Notes: generated from the letters alone by a model not told the origin. Shown: positions 1 to 14,284, numbered from the stretch's first letter. The stretch: 64,000 nt of DNA from Pempheris klunzingeri (GCF_042242105.1 NC_092034.1:751644-815643); one strand, 5' to 3'. Numbers and translations are program-made.

Positions 1-142
1 TGGGCCGACAATAAAGACGAAGAAGTTCATCGGTTCTGCGGTGTGACCGTCATGTGATCACGTGACCCTCGTCTTTGTTCTTCCTTCACAGAGAGAAACG
101 TGTCGACCACGTGGGAATAAGTGAGTGTGTGTGTGTGAGGTC

Positions 143-2105
143 ATGTCAGGCATGACGAGCGGCGTGTGCGTGGACAGCGACCTCTCCTCGATGCTCCAGA
201 GAAGCTCCGCCCCCTCCCACCATCACCCCAATCACCATGGTTACGGCGGACAGGGACAGGTGAGTCGCCTTTTGGATTCATGGATGTTTGGGACGCCGTC
301 GAAGGTCGGCGTGGCTCAAACGGGCGCCGTGGGGCCGTTTAACCGTCTTCATGAAGCTATGAACGGACGGCCGACACGTGTGACGGCGTGACGACACCTC
401 AGCGTTTCTCAGTAAACCAACCAATCGTCTGCTATTTAACCGTAAAGTAAGAATACACCTCGGCAGAGGCTGGTAGCTGCTGTGGGAGGAACTCTTGAAA
501 CCCACCAGACTCCATTGACAAATACACTAATTTTACACGGCAAGTTGCCGGTTTACTGCTGCCTCCATCAGTTAGTTCGTTTATTTTATTGTGTGAATTT
601 GGTGATTTTAAGGGTTACTTCAGATTAAATACAGTATTTCTGTAACACACAGTAACACAAACACACTTAAGGATCAGGGCATGACTCCTGTGTGCTGTTC
701 TCTAAAATCCCTGTTTTAGTGAATGTAGTCTGGTGTGTGTGCTGTTTGTGGTTAAACCAAAAGGATCTTCCAGGTCTCTCTCTGTAGGGATCCTTTCCAT
801 GATGCTGTCACACACTTAGAATAACACTCTGAGCCTGTCAGTGGATCAAACAAGCTCTTTTAGTGGACCTACTGTGATCAGGTGCAGTTGTCCCAAAGGA
901 TCACGTTGCAGCCACCATGGCTGCTGGCTGAGGTGAACTTCAAGGTGTTTGGGTTCAACCGTTACCCAAAGTGTCTGTAACGCCCCACGTGTTTTTATTG
1001 ATTGGTTACTGATGATGGCGTGTGTCGCAGGTGTCGAGCCTGGCGCCGATGCTGGACTACACCACAGAGATGGACCGCTACCGTTCGTCCATCGCCAGCT
1101 TCTACAAGACCAACGTCAACATGAACATGAACGTCACAAACTTCCCTCAGTCCGCCAAACTGGCGGCCCGTTTGGCGGCCGCCGCCCCCATCTTTCCCCC
1201 TGCCGCCGCCAGGCTGGGTGCCATGGCGACGGCGCCCTGGGGTTGCCACGACAACATGAACATGAACATGAACGTAAACATGAACCACCCGGCGGCCATG
1301 TTCTGGGGTCGGCCCAAACCCGTGGCAACCGCCCCGACACACCACCACCACCACCATCACCCCTCGGCAGCGCCGGGTCACATGACCTCCTCACACCCCC
1401 ACAGTACCAGCATGCACCAGGGCGGCGGGGGGTCGGGAGGCGGGGGAGGAGGAGGCGGGGCGAGCAGCGAGGGGGGAGGGGCTGAAAAACACGGACACAC
1501 GGCCTCCTCGCTTCCTATCACACAGGGACCAGCACACCATCACCCCATGGCGCCTAGCAACGGGAACTTCCTCCCCGGATACGGCGCCGCAGCGGACTGT
1601 GGCGTCATGAACAAACAGGGACACGCCCACCCGGACATGATGGGCCTATCAGAGGGCGGGAGCTGCAACGGGGGAGGGGTGATGGGTGGTAGCTTCCTGG
1701 GGGGGCTGGGATTACCCCCCGGGGTCATCGTCATGGCGATGGGGACAGCAGGGGGCGGGATCTCGGACGCCGGCAGCGCCTTCCAGATGACGGGGGGCCA
1801 ACGGGCGCTAACGGACTGCCAGCAGCACGCCAACTCCTCCCCCTGCCCGTCCTCCTCCTCGCCCTCGTCGTCGGGGGTGACGGCAGGGGGCGTGGCCTTG
1901 TCGTCCTCGTCATCGTCGTCGGGGGCGGTGGCCAAGAGGAAGAGGAAGCGGTGTGGCGTGTGCGGGCCGTGCCGGCGGCTGATCAACTGCGGCGTCTGCT
2001 CGTCCTGCCGCAACAGGAAGACGGGTCACCAGATCTGCAAGTTCAGGAAGTGCGAAGAGCTGAAGAAGAAACCGGGGGGAGGAGGGGGGGCGCTGGAGGT
2101 GAGGG

Positions 2106-2158
<53 letters not shown>

Positions 2159-2291
2159 ATCACTTAGCATGTTTCATCATTTCTTTACAAGACTGTGTGT
2201 GTGAGTGTGTGAGTGTGAGTGTGTGAGTGTGTGTGTCCTGGCTCACTTAACCCAGACGACTGCCAGCGAAGCATCGCTCACCCTGCTGAGC

Positions 2292-2339
<48 letters not shown>

Positions 2340-2493
2340 TGTGCAGATGGTGGGTGGTGAAAAGCGAGAGCTCGGTCCCTGCTGAGGTCTGGCAGGCTGC
2401 CAACACACACACACACACACACACCTCTCCACTGATTCACAGTGATATATCGAGCCGGTGACTGAGAGGCAAAGGAGAATATTTGTTATCTAC

Positions 2494-2554
<61 letters not shown>

Positions 2555-2627
2555 GGCAGTTAGAATTAGTGGCGATCAATAATTCATTGACACCAGCGTT
2601 CGACCTCACTGATCACTCTATATATCT

Positions 2628-2663
<36 letters not shown>

Positions 2664-2725
2664 GTTGGAATCTCCACAAACCAGCACTAATTATTCCCTC
2701 AGCATCAACACACACATAGAAACAT

Positions 2726-2777
<52 letters not shown>

Positions 2778-2851
2778 AAAGACAGTGAATTCAGTCATAA
2801 TCTTCCTCAATTACACACTAATTGGACCTGTGGAGGCGGCAAGTAACAGCA

Positions 2852-2897
<46 letters not shown>

Positions 2898-4460
2898 AGG
2901 TGGTTTCACACTCTTGCCTCATCCGTCTTGCGTTCCCTTTGAAGTCGACCTGACAGCCTCTCAGCCAATCAGAAACTTTACCTTCTGAAATGAACCGCAA
3001 AGCCCCCTGGGTATTTTTTTATTTATCTTTGAGTAGGACACCGTGTCTCGTTTGGCAGAATATTAGTCCAGAACAAACTCTGACAGACTTTAAAGTGAAG
3101 CCTAAACGAACCCCGGCTGGGTCTGGTGTGTTTAAAGGAACAGTCCACCAAATGTATGACAGTGACTCAGTGGTAGAAAGCACATGTAGCCAGTTATTAT
3201 TATGAGTTACTTGTAGGCCAGACTCCATTCACAAAAACACTAATTTTACCTCTCAGAACACCAGAGCTGCCGGTCTGCTGCTGCCTCCATCCGGTAGTTT
3301 CTGTGTGATTGTGTGACTTTGGTGTTTTAAAGGGTTAGTTCAGATCCATCATCCACCTGTGTTCTGTGAGGTAAAATTCCTGTTTCTGTGAATGGAGTCT
3401 GGTGTGTGTGCAGAGAGTGAATCAGCTGTAGTGTCTATTAAATTCTGTAACCTTGTGTTCTGTGAGGTTCTGTCGTGCGGTAATAGTAAACTGGAACCTG
3501 GAGTCAGTTAATGGATTAGTCAATCAACAGCTGTTTGAGAATCAGTTGATCATTTTAGTCGTTTTTGGAGCAAAACTGCTCAAATTTCGCTTGTTCCAGC
3601 TTCATAAATGTGATTATTTATAGGTTTCTTTGCCCTCTGTGGTGGTGAAGTCTTTTTAGGTTTTAGACTGTCAGTCTGACCATAAAACACATTAATGACT
3701 TCACCTGGAGCTCTGGACATTTTTTATAGCAGCAGTTTTATCGCTCGCTTCAAAGAGACCAGACTCCATTGGAAAAAACACTGATTCTAGCTCACAGGAC
3801 ACAGGAGCTGCTGGTCTGCTGCTGCCTCCATCAGTTAGTGTGTTTGTGTTATTGTGTGACTTTGGTGTTTTTAAAGGGTTAGTTCACATTCAACACAATA
3901 TTAGTGTAAGACACAAAAACACAAACAAACTAACTGATGGAGGCAGCAGCAGACCAGCAACTTTTGTGCCCTGTGAGCTAAAATGACTGTTTTTGGGAAT
4001 GGAGTCTGGTGTGTGTGCAGAGAGCGATATAACGGCCCGTTTGGTGACTGCTGGCTGAGGTGATCTACTGGACCAATTCCAACACTTCTAGTACCTCCCA
4101 GTCATTCAGACTGTCTGTGGGTCAGTTGGAAACAGTAAACTTCCTGTTGGTTTGAACGGTTGATGGATGGATTGATGATATTTTAGACATCTGATCAGTT
4201 TTCCTTTAGCGTTATTATTAATGGCTGTGGAAGTTCATTGCTACCAGAGGATGAACCCCAGTAGTTTGGGCGATCCTGTACCTGCTGTAAACCAACACTA
4301 AACCACACTGAAATATTGATTCTGATTGACTTTTGACTCAACGGCTCCTCTGAACACATAGACACATATACTTTTCTCTGTCTCACTTCTATTTTCTGTC
4401 TTTTATTCGTAGCGCCCGCCCTCTGTCCCAACCGGTGAGGCATTTCGCTGGTTCTTCTAG
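143..4460 (+). CDS. cxxc4: CXXC4 (Idax) CXXC zinc-finger protein, three coding exons
   Basis: Coding exons are 143-259, 1031-2098 and 4413-4460, all joined in phase 0, giving about 410 residues. The 5' splice site after exon 1 is CAG/GTGAGT and the last acceptor is TTCGTAG. The CXXC domain lies near residues 341-395 with all eight zinc-binding cysteines, including CGVCGPC and CGVCSSC, then [18 protein letters not shown] fits the KTxxxI motif by which CXXC4/5 bind the Dishevelled PDZ domain. LPPGVIVM upstream and EAFRWFF at the C-terminus are family signatures; LINCGVC favours CXXC4 over CXXC5. The N-terminal [21 protein letters not shown]-type block matches the long CXXC4 isoform. Known role: binds CpG DNA and dampens canonical Wnt signalling. 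The middle is low complexity (His, Gly, Ser and Asn-Met runs). An acceptor ending at 91 suggests the start codon sits in a second or later exon; Met at 152 is an alternative start. Confidence 0.93.
500..930. repeat. Dispersed inverted-repeat (MITE-like) element copy
   Basis: This copy lies in cxxc4 intron 1. Its arms are ACCAGACTCCATTGACAAA at the left and the reverse-complement type TTTTAGTGAATGTAGTCTGG at the right, followed by the CCAAAAGGATCTTCCAGGTC segment. The same blocks recur at about a dozen places in the window. Borders are approximate. Confidence 0.75.
2107..2895. repeat. Cluster of CA/TG microsatellites
   Basis: Near-pure dinucleotide tracts lie at about 2107-2156, 2296-2333, 2404-2424, 2499-2552, 2630-2660, 2726-2774 and 2852-2895. 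They alternate between CA and TG on the same strand, so pairs could fold on each other in the cxxc4 pre-mRNA. Confidence 0.95.
3210..4055. repeat. Two adjacent copies of the dispersed inverted-repeat element
   Basis: Copies at about 3215-3420 and 3760-4050 each open with CCAGACTCCATT and close with GAATGGAGTCTGGTGTGTGT. Between the arms lie the shared blocks GCTGCTGCCTCCATC and AAAGGGTTAGTTCA. Both copies lie in cxxc4 intron 2. Confidence 0.8.
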
Positions 4461-5279
4461 CCTTTCCCCCACCAACAGAGTCGCAGCTACAGGCCGAACA
4501 GGAAGTCACCCTCACCTGAGGACTACCAAGGCTTGGATACGTCAAAAATAAAAGCACTACAACTTCTGGAATTGAACCAGATGCTTTGCAACAGGATTAC
4601 AATCTCATACTGTGTCGATGACAGTTAAAAACTACAAATCCCACCTCAACTGGAACAGGGAACCAACAGACCAGGAGGACAGAGGAGGAGGAGGCGGTTC
4701 GGTCACAGGCAACAGGAATCGGCCAGTCAGAGTTTGGTGTTGAACGTTTTCCTGAACTTATTTGCAGGTAAAATTTAAAACTGGGCTCTTGAATAGGTGC
4801 ACGCAGGTTGTCAAGACGCTAGAAAGCTACGGCTACATGGTAAGAAATGTATGTGTTAGCATCGCAGAAGGCTACAGTTAGCAGGCTAAAGTCATCAGGA
4901 GACCAATCAGAGTTTAGTAGGTGGGATTAAGTAGATGCCCTGTGAAATTTAAGAAAGTAGCCAGATTGGCAAGATCTTTAGAGCCGATTGGGGATGTTCA
5001 GGTGGGTCTGCTGCTAGCTTAACGAGGTCATCAACAGTAGAACCAACCTGTAGTTGGGAAGCAAATGCATCAAATCCAATCCTTTCTTTACTGTGTATTG
5101 TCCACCTCGTGTAGCTTTACACTCGTATATGCAAGAGCAGAATTAGCGTGAGAATTAAGTCACATCCACACGTGTACGATATTTTTTAAAACTCACGCCA
5201 AAACTGTGTTTCAGAGTACGATTTAAAAGGCATGCAGTTAAACCGAGCAGTAACGAACCAACCCCCCAGGAAGGCCTCC

Positions 5280-5680
5280 TGGCTTTGAAGTCAACTTGAC
5301 ATCGTGGCCAAAACGTAGAATTACAACAATGGCGTCCGTCTCGCTGGCTTTGTGAAAGAGACCGTAAATCTGTAAACTGCTGGATAATATTTTTGAGCAT
5401 CAAAATCTGTGAAATGACTTGTTTCACTGTCAGAATTTGATCCAATCGGTCAGATAACACTTCAAAGTGTAGAAGAGCTGCACCAATAAATCATTTTCCC
5501 CATAACAGGAAGTTAGCGGAGGGCTAACAGGAAGTTAGCGGAGGGCTAACAGGAAGTTGGCTGGCTCGGCAGGACCGAGACGCCAGTACGCCGTGCTTTA
5601 TTGGCCCAACAGTGAGAGAGATGAGGCTACTTTTAAGCTGGGAAGTCAAACTTTTTGGGCTTCTTTGATAGGAATGAGCC
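5280..5680. repeat. Dispersed repeat, copy A (shared with 38170-38560)
   Basis: Ordered blocks shared with the second copy are GACATCGTGG, GTGAAAGAGAC, GTAAATC, TAGAAGAGCTGCAC, a tandem AGGAAGTTAGCGGAGGGCTA at 5508-5565, then GGCCCAACA and GAAGTC. The order is kept over about 380 bp with many substitutions, as expected of an old transposon family. Confidence 0.7.
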
Positions 5681-8510
5681 TCCGACTCTGTATCCATGTC
5701 TCTTCATACATCCATGTGCATTAACAAACCGGTAGCCGCCATCTTGGGCATATAAACAACAACCGCCATCTGCAAGTTGAAGTCATGATCCGTCTCACCA
5801 AAACCCCACGAAAACAGGCGACACAGAGTTTATCTGAGCCGAGCTGAGCTGAGCTGAGCTGAGCCGAGCTGAGCCGATGCTCTCTACAGATGGAGGAATG
5901 AAAACCACCGGTAGAAACAGTGAAGCTCCTCGCTGGCTCAGTCTGGTTGGAGCTCAGATATCTGCTGGAGAACATCATTCACATCATTCACATCCACACA
6001 TTCAGCTGCCACGTCCACCAGTGGTGTCGGTGAAGCTTGTTCTAAATGTCTAGTTGACCAATCAGAACGCTCGGCTGGAGCCACTCTTGTATAATCACAT
6101 TAGGATTCGGTGACCAGCTGTTATGTTCTGTTTGATGAACATTTAGGTGAATATAAGCATCAGGTCGGGCTCAGCGTTAAAGGGCTCAAGGCCTAAAACA
6201 CTTTCAAATTGAAAGCTGAGATTCATCCAACTAGGCGTCTAATGAAACTGCCTGAAAACCAAATAAAAATCATCCACAGCTCTTCGTTCAGGTGCTCAGA
6301 CCCAGATTTATTAAACAGTGTTTAACCCTCAGTTAAAAGCTGCCCGCTGATGCTCTGACGCCGTAAACAAAGTTTTCCCGCCTTTATGGCGATCCAGTAT
6401 GGCCGACAACCTCCACCTCCTGTGATCAAACTGTCCTCCTTCCTCCTCCTCCTCCTCCTCCTCCTAGCAGACCACAAACCCCATCGTAGCCAAACCAGAG
6501 GGATTCAGGCCTCAAGAGGAGCCGCCGTCACCGCAGGAACTCTCACCGTTTGACCAAAACAGGACGACAAGTTGACCTCAAAGGAAAGACTTTTAGCCCG
6601 GAGGGAGTGCAAACGACCTCAGCAGGAAGTGATCCAGGACTGTTATTAAGGACTACAGCTTCACCACAGTAGGACTACAATTACCACATCACTGTTATCT
6701 GTCTCTTCTGTCTACCTCCTCCTCAAGAACTTTAATGGCACCTTGATTGATTTCTACCGGGCTGTGTTCACGCTGGGACGACTCGATCTGCTTCTGAACT
6801 CTCTAGACGGTATTTAGATGTTGTTTTATTTATTATTACCTCTGTTTTATTTATTTGTCTGGATTCCAGTGGAAAGTTCTCAGGGTGCAGTCATAACTTC
6901 CAGTTGTAAGCAGACTGGAATCTCTCACTTCATTCTATTTTTGTATTTGTGTAAAAGGTGCAAATTGAAGGTTTGTCATTTGGCACTTTTCTGGTGGAGT
7001 TTCACTTCGAATATTGTTTCTAAATTGGCACCTTCAGTCCCAAACATCCAGATTTCTGGAGGTCAAACGCTCGCTGGGACCTCAAAGAGAGTTCAGAACC
7101 AGTTTCTCTGTTCCCATATGGATGCAGATCGTACCGCGTGGCGACCAACAGGAGAGTCCACCTGCAGTTTAAATGCAGCGTGGGAACTCGCAGGGAACCG
7201 TTGGATCTTCTGGTAAAGCTCAGACGGGAACCTGAGCTGAACCCTGGGACTAAAAGGACCTGAGCTGAACTGAAAGGGATCAGATCAGAACATTCCACCT
7301 TAAAAACACGTCATTTCCAGCATGTCTGTGGGTCCTTTAAGACAAGACGCCACCACGTTCACACAAACACGTTCGCTCGAACATTTGGCTTCTGGAAAAC
7401 ACAAATTCTTCTTCTCTCACAAAATGTTTGCAGCGTTAAAGTTTCTCCATCAAAATCATTAGTTTTCATTACAGTTTGGAGAAAACGGCGTCCTCCGTTA
7501 TCCGCCGTGTGTATCTGCTAGTTAGCCTCACCTGAGCTAACTAGCTAAACTAGCTGATTTAGCAGCGTTAAAGGATGATTTACCGATGCGTAGCCGGTTG
7601 CTATCATCGTAGCACAACTTTAGCCGTTTTCTCATGGCATAAATACGATTGGTGGATATCAGGTGTAATCAATACCCCGATGTGTCTGCCAATCATATAT
7701 ATCTGTATGTCTGTAGAAAACAGCTAGCGCTATGCTACCACGATAAGAGCACTCTGTGAATAATTAATACTTTGTGTAATGTATGTTTGGTTAATGTTTT
7801 CTATGATGTAATGAGTGATTGTTTTCTACTAATGAACACGCTAAAATAATACAAACACTATTTGTTTAGTTGGCTCGAAGTTTCTCTTATAGATCGGTCG
7901 GACTAAGCTAACAGTAGCTATGTTAGCCAAGGCTAACTCTAGCATTAGCTTTGGGTGCATGAAATGACTTAACCGGCTCCAAATCATCGCACAAACCCCC
8001 GACGACAAACAGACGAGAGAAACCGACGCGTTCCTTCATTCCCACAGCTCGCTAATGAGTGGAAGTGCCTGGCCGGGAGTCTGAAAACCAAAACACCGGC
8101 TGCGTCTGAGTTTCCACTGTAAATACGGCGGATAGGATTCTAGAGTGGAGCCCCTCCCGCTCCATGATCCTACCCATGTATGTCCAGCGCCACCAGCAGG
8201 CCAGAGAAAATCGTTGGCTTTAATTGCCATTAAACATGGTGCAGACATCGAAGGAGTCCTGAGGATCCTCTCGGCGTGATGACGGCGTCACAGAGTCGGC
8301 GCTCACAGACGTGTTGGAAATATGAATCTTTTATTTTTGAGTATCACGAAGGAAAACGTTCCCCTGCGTCTTCGTGGGAACTAAAAAACCAAACGTCTCC
8401 TCTTTTTCCCGGGGGGGCTAAAGGGGGGGGGGGGGGGCGTTTGTTTTGTGTGTCTGTCCTCCTCCTCCTCATGTGTTCTGTCTCTGTGACCTCCTCATGT
8501 GCTGAATTAT

Positions 8511-8516
8511 AATAAA
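8511..8516 (+). promoter_or_regulatory. Candidate poly(A) signal AATAAA, cxxc4
   Basis: A canonical hexamer in a T/A-rich setting about 4 kb past the cxxc4 stop. A nearer AATAAA at 4547 could serve a short-UTR form. Which one is used cannot be told from sequence. Confidence 0.35.
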
Positions 8517-8598
8517 GCATTTCAAAGATTAGCTGCGAGCGCGTGATGGACGCACGCCGGCGGAATATGGATGTCAGGTGATTGCATCATACAGTACC

Positions 8599-8890
<292 letters not shown>

Positions 8891-9474
8891 TGTCATCTCA
8901 GTAATGGTGTTGCTATCAGAGAGCGAGAGAAAGACAGAGAAGAGAGGCTGGTTGTCCCTGACGACGGTGCGCCGTGTTGCCTGGCAACAGCGCTAACAAT
9001 GGGCCGCCACCAGTGTTCTAGAATGTGGGCGTGGCCTGAGATCAAAGTAACCGGGGGGGATGAAGGAGGAGGGGGGGTGACGCTGGTGATTGATGTTTCT
9101 GATGTTTGTGCCATAAATGTGCAGATAAAGCAGGTTGTTGTTCTCAGGCGACAGGCTGCTTCCATCAGGCTCTCATGACATCCTGAGGTCTGTGACTAAT
9201 TAGCATCGTTATTAGCAAATTAAAGACGGCGCTGAATCGCACGCTGTGAAAGAATTAATCCCACTGAAGGGTTTCTGTAACGCTGAGAGTCCTTCAGTCC
9301 GGGACGCAAGGTACTAAACTAAAATACTAAAATAAACACATGAAAGTTTACGTAAAGTACCAAAAGTAGAAGCAGCTGTTCTCCAGAATAATACACATCT
9401 ATCTAGTTATTGATCACCAATCACTTTCAGGCAGCAGCTGGTGAAGGTGGAGCTCATTTTACTGCAGTAAAACA

Positions 9475-11192
9475 TCCCAGTACACAGTACTGATACATCA
9501 CAGTACTGATACATCACAGTACACAGTACTGATACATCACAGTACACAGTACTGATACATCACAGTACTGATACATCACAGTACTGATACATCACAGTAC
9601 TGATACATCACAGTACACAGTACTGATACATCACAGTACTGATACATCCCAGTACACAGTACTGATACATCACAGTACTGATACATCACAGTACACAGTA
9701 CTGATACATCACAGTACTGATACATCCCAGTACACAGTACTGATACATCACAGTACTGATACATCCCAGTACACAGTACTGATACATCACAGTACACAGT
9801 ACTGATACATCCCAGTACACAGTACTGATACATCACAGTACACAGTACTGATACATCCCAGTACTGATACATCCCAGTACTGATACATCACAGTACTAAT
9901 ACATCACAGTACACAGTACTGATACATCCCAGTACACAGTACTGATACATCACAGTACACAGTACTGATACATCACAGTACTGATACATCCCAGTATACA
10001 GTACTGATACATCACAGTACACAGTACTGATACATCACAGTACACAGTACTGATACATCACAGTACTGATACATCCCAGTATACAGTACTGATACATCAC
10101 AGTACACAGTACTGATACATCACAGTACACAGTACTGATACATCCCAGTACACAGTACTGATACATCACAGTACTAATACATCACAGTACACAGTACTGA
10201 TACATCCCAGTACACAGTACTGATACATCACAGTACACAGTACTGATACATCACAGTACTGATACATCACAGTACACAGTACTGATACATCACAGTACTA
10301 ATACATCACAGTACACAGTACTGATACATCACAGTACACAGTACTGATACATCACAGTACTGATACATCACAGTACACAGTACTGATACATCACAGTACT
10401 AATACATCACAGTACACAGTACTGATACATCACAGTACTGATACATCACAGTACTAATACATCACAGTACACAGTACTAATACATCACAGTACACAGTAC
10501 TGATACATCACAGTACACAGTACTGATACATCCCAGTACACAGTACTGATACATCACAGTACTGATACATCACAGTACACAGTACTGATACATCACAGTA
10601 CTGATACATCACAGTACACAGTACTAATACATCACAGTACACAGTACTGATACATCACAGTACACAGTACTGATACATCACAGTACACAGTACTGATACA
10701 TCACAGTACTGATACATCACAGTACACAGTACTGATACATCACAGTACTGATACATCACAGTACACAGTACTAATACATCACAGTACACAGTACTAATAC
10801 ATCACAGTACACAGTACTGATACATCACAGTACACAGTACTGATACATCACAGTACTAATACATCACAGTACACAGTACTAATACATCACAGTACACAGT
10901 ACTAATACATCACAGTACACAGTACTAATACATCACAGTACACAGTACTGATACATCCCAGTACACAGTACTGATACATCACAGTACTAATACATCACAG
11001 TACACAGTACTGATACATCACAGTACTGATACATCACAGTACTAATACATCACAGTACACAGTACTAATACATCACAGTACACAGTACTAATACATCACA
11101 GTACACAGTACTAATACATCACAGTACACAGTACTGATACATCACAGTACACAGTACTAATACATCACAGTACACAGTACTGATACATCATA
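9475..11192. repeat. Large minisatellite, CAGTA/CTGATACATC units
   Basis: About 1.7 kb of two interleaved modules, ACAGTACTGATACATC (16 bp) and its form with an extra ACACAGT (about 23 bp). Variants are CATCCC for CATCAC and CTAATAC for CTGATAC. GTAC palindromes are frequent. Variant modules recur in blocks, suggesting higher-order duplication. It lies between cxxc4 and topors, outside any gene model. Confidence 0.97.
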
Positions 11193-12102
11193 CAGTGATT
11201 CTTGTCTTAGTTACATGAATAATTTGAATCTGTAAACACAAAGTGAGGAAAAAATATTTCCCTCAGATTCACTGTAGTATAACTAGTGACAGAAATACCT
11301 GAGTAAAGTAAAAGTACATCAACATGACAGTAGTTTAGAGTTAATGTACTTAATGTACAGGTTTATATAGTGCCAGTTCATAGCTGTACACGTCTGAATG
11401 CCAACACAGTAATACTACTACTACTACTACTACTACACATATATACACAGGCCTGTACAGAAACATTATAAAAGAATGTTTTTAAAAGTTAACTGAACAT
11501 AAATGATGATGAATATTTACTGCGTTAGTGTCCTACTGAGTGTTTCCTTCAGAGGAAAACAGGAAACTGTAGCTTCTCCTCTGTCTGTTCAGTCCTGCTG
11601 TCTAACTCTGATGACTGCAGCCTTTTAAAGGGACAGTTCACATTATTTAAAGTCTGAGGTCTCTAGACATAGTCAGTGTATTACCTGGAGGAGATGGCGC
11701 CCCCCCCTCCCTAAAGAGGCTCATCTCACAGTTTTACATTTCTGTCAGAAATGCTGAGACTCATTCTTTCCCTTTGTGCACTTTAAAGCCACCAGACTCC
11801 ATTCATAAAAATAGTCATTTTAGAGCTAAAATCCCTGTTTTTGTGAATGGAGTCTGGTCCCTTATGACGGCTCTAAGTGGTGAAAATATTCTAAAAACAG
11901 CGTCCACTTAAACTGATGTTGATCTTTTAGGAGGCTAAATCCATTTCCCTGTCCCCCCCCAGGTTCTCTGCAGACCCCCCAGGTTTACTCCTTTTCTCCT
12001 CTAAGTGTTTCCTGTCTCATTTTCTTCTTCTTTGCCGTTTGTTACCTTCCTGTTTCCTTCCTCGTCCTTTTAGCTTTGTTTCAGGACTCGGCCCTGATCC
12101 AC

Positions 12103-12132
12103 CAGTGTGTGTGTGTGTGTGTGTGTGTGTGT

Positions 12133-12165
<33 letters not shown>

Positions 12166-12187
12166 TGTGTGAGTGTGTGTGTGTAAC

Positions 12188-12220
<33 letters not shown>

Positions 12221-12286
12221 GTGTGTGTGTGTAACTGTGAGTGTGTGTGTGTGTGTGTGTGAGTGTGTGTGTGTGTGTGTGAGTGT

Positions 12287-12343
<57 letters not shown>
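12103..12343. repeat. Interrupted TG microsatellite
   Basis: TG tracts are interrupted by AAG, AG and AACTG. An 11-base AACTGTGAGTG interruption occurs twice, indicating internal duplication. Confidence 0.95.
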
Positions 12344-12347
<4 letters not shown>

Positions 12348-14284
12348 TGTTTAACAGCCATTTAATCGAACCCTGATAGTCTTAATTAGAGTCTTCCTCG
12401 CTCCCTGGAGGCTCATTATCCCTCTCAGTTTTCCTCTTCTGAGGGCCGGAGGAGGAGGGAGAAGAGGAGGAGGAGGAGGGAGAGGAAGAGGGAGAAGAGG
12501 AGGAGGAGGAAGAGTAAAAACCAGAGTGAAGGCTCCACCTTGTGGTGAGAAGCACAAACTGCACCTCTGAATTGATTCTCCACCAGATTCCCGACGCTGC
12601 CGTTCAGGTTTTAAAGGTCGTTTCTGAAGCGAACTGATGTTTAAAAGTGAAAACAATGAAATGTGAGATATTTAATATATTTATCATTTAGTTCTGAGCA
12701 GGTGATGAAGCACAGAAAGGTCTGTTGGTGTTAATATTAAAGTGGCCTCTGAAGGATTAAACTAACTGACTGGTACAAAGAATAAGAACTGTAATCAGTC
12801 CAGGACACATTTAAGAACAAATAATAATAATAATATTAATTACATTTTTAACGTTATAAACTCATGAAACGCACTTCGACACACGAAGGTTAAAACAAAT
12901 TAACGAATATCAGACGTGAAAATGTGACAGTAACTTTAAAACTCCATAAATAACCAGAAAAACTAAAACTGATATAAACTAATCAAGTATTTATTTTATT
13001 TGCTCTGAAAATCTTTTGAATCGAACATTTAAAAATATTTCTGCTCAGATTTTTGTGTCTGCGTCAGTTTTTAGCATCAGTTTGATTCTGAACTAATCAC
13101 GTCTGAGTATTGATCTGTTAGAAATAAACAGATCAGTTCATCTTCTGACCAAAGTGACGTCTTAAAATGTTTCGATCACACGCAGCTCGACTCATTTTAA
13201 TCGATCGTCCGCGGCGCTGCTGAATACTCGACTCTGATTGGTCGATTACAGCTGCAGCTTACTGACGTGGACGTCGTTCTGATAGCAGAAACTAAAAAAT
13301 CATTTCAGATCTAAAACGGATTTTGGTTCCGATACTCTGGAGTGAACATAAGAGTTCGTAAAGTCAAATTAAAGGTGCCAAAACCAAGAAGAAACTCCAG
13401 ACTCGTACGATTTTATCATCACATCGAAACTTTTACTGTAAATAATGAAGTTTACAGACTTCCTTTATACACAGATGAGTGTTTACTACCAGCTGCTCTT
13501 GGAAACTATTGATCATTGATCATTTTGATCAGGTTATCCGCTGAGACCATCATTTCATCGAGCGTTGATGAAACACCAGTTTGTTGAAGAATCTTCAAAC
13601 GAGTATTTTCCAAACTTTGTTAGAGTCTGAAGACCTAAAAAAAAGAACTCAAGCGTAACTTTCCGACCGTAGCGGCACCTTATTTTGAAGGATTCGTCTG
13701 GTGTCATGTGACTTCCTGTTACCTTTTGTCTTTGTCACATTAGATTTAAACTTTTGCTCTTATTTTTATTTTAGGCGACACTTGATTGACGGACAGGAGG
13801 CGACTGGGCATCGTGTTGGAATCGTCCTTTAATGTTTGTTCTTGTGTCGTCAATTTATCGATAAATATCTTTACAGCCGTAAAAACCAACCGATAAAACA
13901 CCTCGGCAGCTCGTTTTTAATCCTTCGGTAGATTCTCTTTGTGATGAATCACATTGAACACTGGAGTGGATGTTTGAAACCTCGTTGTGATCATTTACAA
14001 ACAAACTAAATATTGATCATGTGCCAATTAGTTAAAAATAAGAATTGATAAATACGTTCAAACCAATTTATACGAATTCGTCCAGATTTCTCGTCGTTGC
14101 AGCCCCAGAAAAAACAGACGAGTCACATTTGAAAAGAATTATTTAAACTACGTACAGACACACGGCAGAAAACAGCATTATGAATCGAGGATGGACGACA
14201 ACGGAAGAAACATTTGTAATCATCGCAGTTTAACAAAATATTAACAGAGGTTTAAAAAAAAGAAAATCAGCAGTTCTTTAATAT

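Larger units (their letters stand above)
2101..4412 (+). other. cxxc4 intron 2
   Basis: This interval separates the CXXC exon from a 16-codon terminal exon. It starts with a (CA)n tract a few bases after the donor at 2099 and holds at least eight CA/TG tracts up to 2900, then two copies of the dispersed inverted-repeat family. I see no further coding exon in it. Confidence 0.7.

Noticed and set aside
949-1485. Alternative-frame ORF of 178 codons over cxxc4 exon 2
   Set aside because: It overlaps the conserved cxxc4 frame, and its Arg/Gly/His composition only mirrors GC-rich codons.
6818-7216. Plus-strand ORF of 132 codons downstream of cxxc4
   Set aside because: No recognisable motif, no splice partner and no coding character. 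It probably arose by chance in the 3'UTR or spacer.
9475-11192. CRISPR-like array of short repeats
   Set aside because: The repeats are contiguous with no unique spacers, and the genome is animal. It is a minisatellite.
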